The translations under genes were made by a program, and so were the position numbers. A model generated the notes under the pieces. It was not told the origin of the DNA, did no database searches, and saw nothing but the letters and a program-made list of their open reading frames with translations. A DNA stretch of 64,000 nt from an uncultured Oxalobacteraceae bacterium. Its GTDB lineage: Bacteria > Pseudomonadota > Gammaproteobacteria > Burkholderiales > Burkholderiaceae. Below, one piece after another: positions 58,977-64,000 of this stretch; within the stretch, counting starts at the first letter, position 1, and every line of letters begins with the position of its first letter. The stretch covers positions 1 to 64,000 of the forward strand of contig CAMLIL010000007.1 in assembly GCA_946480015.1 (NCBI GenBank). Reading direction: 5' to 3'.

Positions 58977-59129
58977 TGATTTTGGTAGTAGGCGGAACGG
59001 GCGGATTGCGGCGCCGCGCGGCAAGGCGCGCAGGCAAAAACAAGGCCGCATCCCTTGCAAAACAGGCAGTGTTAAAAGCGTAATCCGTGATTGTACCGGA
59101 TTACGCGAAGCGAACTTATCGTAAAAGTG

Positions 59130-59984
59130 TCACGCCAGGCACAAGGCCAGTGCCTGCTGCCATTCGGGAAGGTTGCACAGGGCGCGCAATTTTCCGGAAT
59201 CGAGCACCGAATTGCGCGGCCGCATGGCCGCCACCGGATACTGGTCGCTGCTTATGGGGGTCACGCGGCACGGCAGGCCGGCTTGCGCGACGATGGCTTC
59301 GGTAAAGCCGCACCAGGTGGTCTCGCCCTGGCTGCTCAGGTGGTACACGCCGCTGTGGCGTTTCCACCACGCAGGTCCCTGGGCACGGGCCTGTCCCAGC
59401 AGCAAGGCGGTGCTATCGGCCACCGTGCGGCTCCAGGTCGGCGCGCCGTGCTGGTCGCTGACGATGCGCAACTCCTCGCGCTCCCGCCCCAGCGTCAACA
59501 TGGTCAGCAAAAAGTTTTTCCCGCGCATGCCGTACACCCAGCTGGTGCGCAGGATCAAGTGGTCGATGCCGGCTGCGCGCACGCCCTCCTCCCCGGCCAG
59601 CTTGCTGCGTCCGTAGATATTGAGCGGATTGGGCGAGTCGCTCTCGGTGTAGGCGCCGGTCTTGGTGCCGTCGAACACGTAATCGGTCGAGTAATGCACC
59701 ATCGCCGCGCCCAGCAGCCTTGCCTCGGCCGCCATCAGGGCCGGCGCTTCGGCATTGATGCGCTGGGCCAGCGCCGGCTCGGCCTCGGCCTGGTCCACGG
59801 CCGTGTAGGCGGCCGGATTGACGATCAGGTCGGGGCGCACCGCGCGCAGCACCGCGCGCACCTGGTCGAGCTTGCTCAAGTCCAGCTGCGCACGGCCGGG
59901 CGCAATCACTTCGCCCAAGCCTTGCAGGCTGCGTTCGAGCTCATAGCCGATCTGGCCGGTGGCACCGGTCAGCAGGATTTTCAC
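59130..59984 (-). CDS. rfbD: dTDP-4-dehydrorhamnose reductase RfbD
   Basis: The 284-aa short-chain reductase makes dTDP-L-rhamnose, the last step of the pathway. TGATGQIGYELERSL is the NAD(P) loop, and YGRSKLAGE holds the catalytic Tyr/Lys. The GTG start at 59984 overlaps the rfbC stop by 4 bp (GTGA). Confidence 0.95.
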   Translation of the reverse strand: MKILLTGATGQIGYELERSLQGLGEVIAPGRAQLDLSKLDQVRAVLRAVRPDLIVNPAAYTAVDQAEAEPALAQRINAEAPALMAAEARLLGAAMVHYSTDYVFDGTKTGAYTESDSPNPLNIYGRSKLAGEEGVRAAGIDHLILRTSWVYGMRGKNFLLTMLTLGREREELRIVSDQHGAPTWSRTVADSTALLLGQARAQGPAWWKRHSGVYHLSSQGETTWCGFTEAIVAQAGLPCRVTPISSDQYPVAAMRPRNSVLDSGKLRALCNLPEWQQALALCLA

Positions 59985-60529
59985 CGGAATACCTCGGCAT
60001 CGGCCAGCAGCACGCCGGTGCTGTCCTTGACCGACAGCATGGGCGGGCCGCTGAGCGGCCAGTCGATCGCCAGCGCCGGATCGTTCCACAGCAGGGCACG
60101 CTCATGTTCCGGCGCCCAGTAGTCGGTGGTCTTGTACAGGCATTCGGCGCTCTCGCTGGTGACCACGAAACCGTGCGCGAACCCGGGCGGCACCCACATC
60201 TGGAGGCGGTTCTCCGCCGACAGTTCGGCGCCGACCCAGCGGCCGAAAAACGGCGAGGACGCGCGCAGGTCGACCACCACATCGAAGATCGCGCCGGCAA
60301 GGACACGCACCAGCTTGCCCTGCGGCTGTTTGATCTGGTAATGCAGGCCGCGCAAGACATTGCGCGCCGATTTGGAATGATTGTCCTGCACGAAACTGGT
60401 TGCAATCCCGGTCAGCGACTCGAATTTGCGGGCATTGTAGCTTTCGAAGAAAAAGCCGCGGTCGTCGCCATACACTTGCGGGTCGAGCAGCAATACTTCG
60501 GGAATGGCGGTGGGTGTGACTTTCATCAA
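59981..60529 (-). CDS. rfbC: dTDP-4-dehydrorhamnose 3,5-epimerase RfbC
   Basis: The 182-aa cupin-type epimerase shows [32 protein letters not shown] and the late [12 protein letters not shown]. It performs step 3 of dTDP-rhamnose synthesis. The ATG pair (60529/60526) overlaps the rfbA stop. Confidence 0.96.
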   Translation of the reverse strand: MMKVTPTAIPEVLLLDPQVYGDDRGFFFESYNARKFESLTGIATSFVQDNHSKSARNVLRGLHYQIKQPQGKLVRVLAGAIFDVVVDLRASSPFFGRWVGAELSAENRLQMWVPPGFAHGFVVTSESAECLYKTTDYWAPEHERALLWNDPALAIDWPLSGPPMLSVKDSTGVLLADAEVFR

Positions 60530-61410
60530 AATACCTTGTCCTGCAATACCTGCAGCAGGTATTGACCGTAGCCATTTTTTATCAAAGGAGCAGCCAGTTT
60601 TTCCAGCGCGGCCCCATCGATGTAGCCCTTACGGTAGGCAATTTCTTCCGGCACCGCCACTTTCAATCCCTGGCGTTTTTCGATTGTACCGATAAATTGG
60701 GAGGCATCCATCAGCGATTCATGGGTGCCGGTGTCGAGCCAGGCCATGCCGCGCCCCATCACCTGCACCGACAAAGAGCCGGCTTCCAGATAGGTCCGGT
60801 TAACATCGGTGATTTCCAGTTCGCCGCGCGCCGACGGCTTGATCGACGCGGCGATATCGCAGACTTGCTGGTCATAGAAATAAAGTCCGGTCACGGCATA
60901 ATTCGATTTCGGCCGCAGCGGTTTTTCTTCGATCGACACGGCTTGCTGGTCGGGGCCGAATTCCACCACCCCGTAGCGTTCCGGATCGAGCACGTGATAG
61001 GCGAATACCGTGGCGCCCTCGGTGCGCGCATTGGCGGCATTGAGTTTGATGTCGAGCCCATGGCCATAATAGATGTTATCGCCCAGGATCAGCGCCGAAG
61101 GGTTGTCCCCGACAAATTCGCGGCCGATGATAAACGCCTGCGCCAGCCCGTCCGGCGACGGCTGTACCGCGTACGACAGGGCAATGCCCCACTGGCTGCC
61201 ATCGCCCAGCAGTTCGCGAAAGCGCGGCGTGTCCTGCGGGGTCGAGATAATCAGGATCTCGCGGATGCCGGCCAGCATCAGGGTGGTCAGCGGATAATAA
61301 ATCATGGGCTTGTCGTAGATCGGCAGCAGCTGCTTCGATACGGCCATGGTGATCGGATACAGGCGCGTGCCCGATCCGCCTGCCAGGATAATGCCCTTGC
61401 GTTGCGCCAT
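60526..61410 (-). CDS. rfbA: Glucose-1-phosphate thymidylyltransferase RfbA
   Basis: The 294-aa nucleotidyltransferase makes dTDP-glucose from glucose-1-phosphate. [16 protein letters not shown] at the start, [17 protein letters not shown] and [14 protein letters not shown] are diagnostic. It lies 2 bp after rfbB. Confidence 0.97.
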   Translation of the reverse strand: MAQRKGIILAGGSGTRLYPITMAVSKQLLPIYDKPMIYYPLTTLMLAGIREILIISTPQDTPRFRELLGDGSQWGIALSYAVQPSPDGLAQAFIIGREFVGDNPSALILGDNIYYGHGLDIKLNAANARTEGATVFAYHVLDPERYGVVEFGPDQQAVSIEEKPLRPKSNYAVTGLYFYDQQVCDIAASIKPSARGELEITDVNRTYLEAGSLSVQVMGRGMAWLDTGTHESLMDASQFIGTIEKRQGLKVAVPEEIAYRKGYIDGAALEKLAAPLIKNGYGQYLLQVLQDKVF

Positions 61411-61412
61411 GA

Positions 61413-62477
61413 TTACGCTCCCCGGTTATCGTAGTTTTGATTGACCCACGTAAGATAAGCACCGGAACGCACGTTGGCCACCCAATCCTGATGGGTCAGA
61501 TACCAACGCACGGTCTTGTGGATACCACTCGCAAAAGTTTCGGCCGGTTTCCAGCCCAGCTCGCGCTCGAGTTTGCGCGCATCGATCGCATAGCGGCGAT
61601 CGTGGCCGGGCCGGTCGGTGACATAGGTGATCTGGTCGCGGTAACTGCCGTCCGCTTTCGGCGCCTCGCGGTCGAGAATATCGCACAAGGTGTGCACCAC
61701 CTCGAGATTGGCCATTTCATTCCAGCCGCCCACGTTGTACACCTCGCCCACCCGCCCGGCTTCCAGCACGCGCCGGATCGCGGCGCAATGGTCGCTGACG
61801 TACAGCCAGTCGCGCACCTGCATGCCGTCGCCGTAAATGGGCAGCGGTTTGCCATCCAGCGCATTCGAAATGACCAGTGGAATGAGCTTCTCGGGGAAGT
61901 GAAACGGCCCGTAATTGTTCGAGCAATTGGTCGTCAGCGTGGGAAAACCGTAGGTGTGGTGGTAGGCCCGCACCAGGTGGTCGGAAGCGGCTTTCGAGGC
62001 CGAGTATGGGCTATTCGGCGCATACGCCGTGGTTTCGCTGAACGGCGCGTCACTTGGTCCGAGCGAACCGTACACCTCGTCGGTGGACACGTGCAGGAAG
62101 CGGAACCCCGCTTTTTCGTCCGCCGCCAGGCCGCTCCAGTATTCGCGCGCGGCCTCCAGCAGCGCAAACGTACCGTTGATATTGGTCGAAATGAAGGCGG
62201 CCGGGCCGTGAATCGACCGGTCCACATGGCTCTCGGCGGCAAAATGCACGATCGCGCGCGGACGATGCGCCCGCATCAGCTCGAGCATGCGTTCGCGTTC
62301 GACGATATCGGCCTGCACAAAAATGTGGCGCGTATCGCCCTGCAGCGAGGCCAGATTCTGCACATTGCCGGCATAGGTGAGCTTATCGACATTCACCACG
62401 GCCTCGCTGGACTGCGCCAGCCAGTCCAGCACAAAATTGGATCCGATAAAACCCGCACCACCTGTGACTAAAATCAT
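61413..62477 (-). CDS. rfbB: dTDP-glucose 4,6-dehydratase RfbB
   Basis: The 354-aa dehydratase is the first committed rhamnose enzyme. [15 protein letters not shown] is the NAD loop, [10 protein letters not shown] holds the catalytic Thr/Asp/Glu, and [12 protein letters not shown] the Tyr/Lys. It begins the rfbBACD operon, divergent from apaH over 115 bp; TAGAAT (minus strand, 62520-62515) is a possible -10 of its promoter. Confidence 0.97.
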   Translation of the reverse strand: MILVTGGAGFIGSNFVLDWLAQSSEAVVNVDKLTYAGNVQNLASLQGDTRHIFVQADIVERERMLELMRAHRPRAIVHFAAESHVDRSIHGPAAFISTNINGTFALLEAAREYWSGLAADEKAGFRFLHVSTDEVYGSLGPSDAPFSETTAYAPNSPYSASKAASDHLVRAYHHTYGFPTLTTNCSNNYGPFHFPEKLIPLVISNALDGKPLPIYGDGMQVRDWLYVSDHCAAIRRVLEAGRVGEVYNVGGWNEMANLEVVHTLCDILDREAPKADGSYRDQITYVTDRPGHDRRYAIDARKLERELGWKPAETFASGIHKTVRWYLTHQDWVANVRSGAYLTWVNQNYDNRGA

Positions 62478-62592
62478 TTAGTATCCCGCCCAGCCTTTTG
62501 GAGTTCAGGACACAATTCTATGTGAAACTGACGCTCCTCAAAGAATTTAATAGAGGACGTTTTCCGTCGCACCACGGTATTATCAGCTCATC

Positions 62593-63438
62593 ATGAAATC
62601 CTATGCCATCGGCGACTTGCAAGGCTGCGCGCACGAAGCGGAGGTGCTGCTCGCGCGCATCGCGCAAGACGCGGGTGGCCCCGGCCCCGCCCGCATCATT
62701 TTCGTCGGCGACCTGATTAACCGTGGACCGGCTTCGCTGGACGCGCTGCGGCGCGTGCGCGGGCTGGCCGCGGCCAGCGGCGGCCAGGTCGAGGCGGTGC
62801 TGGGCAACCACGACCTGCATTTGCTGGCGGTGGCCGCCGGGGTACAAAAGCTGTCCCGGTCCGACACCCTCGATGAGATCCTGGCCGCGCCCGACCGCGA
62901 CGAGTTGATCGACTGGCTGCGCGCGCGCCCCATGGCGCTGATGGAAAAAGGCCACCTGCTGGTGCACGCCGGGGTGGCCCCGCAGTGGAGCGCCGAGCGC
63001 ACCATCGCGCTGGCGCACGAAGTGGAAAGCGCGCTGCGCGGACCGGCCTGGAAGGACTTCCTGGCCCAGATGTACGGCAACGAGCCGGCGCGCTGGGACG
63101 ACAGCCTGCACGGCATGGCGCGCCTGCGCTGCATCGTCAACGCACTGACCCGCATGCGCCTGTGCGAGCCCGACGGCACCATGGATTTCAAGGAGAAGGA
63201 AAGCGCCGCCGCCCCGGCCGGCTCGACGCTGATGCCCTGGTTCGAACTGCCCGCCCGCCATAGCGCCGGCACCCCGGTGGTGTTCGGCCACTGGTCCGCG
63301 CTCGGCCTGCTGCTGCGCGACGACGTGATTGCGCTCGACAGCGGCTGCGTGTGGGGCGGCCACCTGAGCGCCGTCTGCCTGGACGACCGCAGCCTGCTGC
63401 AGGTCGACTGCCCCGAATACAAACGGCCCGGCCGCTAG
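62593..63438 (+). CDS. apaH: Symmetrical bis(5'-nucleosyl)-tetraphosphatase ApaH
   Basis: The 281-aa metallophosphatase hydrolyses Ap4A and removes Np4 caps from RNA. Metal motifs are IGDLQGC, FVGDLINRGP, LGNHD and the late FGHWSALG. Length is normal. The 3' end overlaps the partial acyltransferase tail-to-tail by 4 bp. Confidence 0.96.
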   Translation: MKSYAIGDLQGCAHEAEVLLARIAQDAGGPGPARIIFVGDLINRGPASLDALRRVRGLAAASGGQVEAVLGNHDLHLLAVAAGVQKLSRSDTLDEILAAPDRDELIDWLRARPMALMEKGHLLVHAGVAPQWSAERTIALAHEVESALRGPAWKDFLAQMYGNEPARWDDSLHGMARLRCIVNALTRMRLCEPDGTMDFKEKESAAAPAGSTLMPWFELPARHSAGTPVVFGHWSALGLLLRDDVIALDSGCVWGGHLSAVCLDDRSLLQVDCPEYKRPGR

Positions 63439-64000
63439 CCCAGCTCTTTTTGAATCGCCAGGTAGGCCTGCGCGGCCAGCTCGCGCCGCTGGGCGCCGCT
63501 GGCGGCGATCGGCTCCAGGCAGCTCAGCCGGGCGCGGATCGCGCCGCCCGACAGTATCCGCAGCATGCTCTCGGCAAAGCTCATGTCGCCGATAAAATCG
63601 ACACCCGGATGCAGCGCGCCGTGCGCGTCCACATAGCGCAGCGCGTACGGCTGCACCACGCAGTGCGCGTCGATGGCGGCTTCGAACAGATTGGCGTGAA
63701 ACGGCAGCAGGCTGCCCTGGGCTGCCGTGGTCCCTTCGGGAAAAAAAGCCACCCGCTCGCCCGCCTGGAGACTGGCCACCAGCCCTTTGAAGATGTGGCG
63801 CAGATCGCGCCGGCTGCCGCGCGCGATGAACACCGTGCCCGCCTGGGCGGCCAGCCAGCCCAGCACCGGCCAGGCGCGGATCTCGGCCTTGGCGACGAAG
63901 CGCGCGGGCAGCACCGCGTTGATGGTGAAAATGTCCAGCCAGGACACGTGATTGGCCACGATCATGGCGTGTTCGAGCGCCGCCACGCCTGGCGCCAGTT
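63435..64000 (-). CDS. Lysophospholipid acyltransferase, PlsC family (5' end outside the window)
   Basis: At least 188 residues are seen, ending at 63435. NHVSWLDI is the HX4D motif, RFVAKAEI and FPEGTT follow, with FHANLFEAAI next; these are family motifs 1 to 3. The frame stays open to the window edge and the family N-terminal helix is not yet reached, so the gene is cut by the window rather than truncated. It may be an ornithine-lipid or phospholipid acyltransferase. Confidence 0.88.
   Translation of the reverse strand, partial: LAPGVAALEHAMIVANHVSWLDIFTINAVLPARFVAKAEIRAWPVLGWLAAQAGTVFIARGSRRDLRHIFKGLVASLQAGERVAFFPEGTTAAQGSLLPFHANLFEAAIDAHCVVQPYALRYVDAHGALHPGVDFIGDMSFAESMLRILSGGAIRARLSCLEPIAASGAQRRELAAQAYLAIQKELG

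Overview
The window is GC-rich chromosomal DNA of a betaproteobacterium, most likely Oxalobacteraceae (Massilia/Duganella/Janthinobacterium-like). This rests on the gene order miaB-phoH-ybeY-corC-lnt followed by glyQ-glyS-gmhB-plsC, a short H-NS protein of beta type, a PEP-CTERM protein and the protein sequence styles. The genus is inferred, not proven. Nearly every long open frame has a long antisense shadow because of the GC content; these are not annotated.

Layout. 1-2300: an elongator-type tRNA(CAU) with an almost ideal sigma-70 promoter and a bidirectional terminator, then ilvD. 2293-4950: a variable patch with an intact cupin/JmjC-like gene, a second truncated cupin copy, a start-less remnant of a lytic-transglycosylase-like gene, and two small secreted proteins. 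4951-33774: a complete type VI secretion (T6SS) locus, mostly one minus-strand gene train running tssA-tssB-tssC-hcp-tagJ-tssE-tssF-tssG-clpV-effector candidate-PAAR-like-vgrG-FecR protein-heme sensor-ppkA-tagH(FHA)-tssK-tssL-tssM-tagF. It ends against pppA and a second sensor kinase. 34003-37081: a DUF2007 protein and a membrane-anchored FtsH-like AAA protease, then a gene-free stretch. 37082-40513: small genes (PEP-CTERM protein, DUF1697, glutathione transferase, an HDOD pair, an HTH-like protein). 41112-53053: housekeeping for tRNA modification, ribosome maturation, lipoprotein acylation, glycyl-tRNA synthetase and phospholipid synthesis. 53046-64000: cell-envelope polysaccharide genes (waaA, waaC, algC-like, a WecA-like transferase, rfbBACD), hns, apaH and a partial acyltransferase.

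How the parts work together. The T6SS carries the whole Thr-phosphorylation switch: kinase PpkA, phosphatase PppA, FHA reader TagH and brake TagF. It adds two unusual sensors, a CxxCH heme-type periplasmic sensor next to ppkA and a second kinase with a periplasmic Cache domain. Short Thr motifs of the form acidic-x-T-(V/M)-(L/F/M) recur in both kinases, TagH and TssL and could be the phospho-sites. Between clpV and the PAAR-like gene lies a 215-residue protein with a Cys-His-Asp pattern like YopT/C58 cysteine proteases and no immunity gene beside it; this is the best effector candidate. No tssJ is visible in the locus. The envelope genes supply Kdo and heptose transfer to lipid A, dTDP-L-rhamnose and a lipid-linked sugar initiator, but no rhamnosyltransferase is in view.
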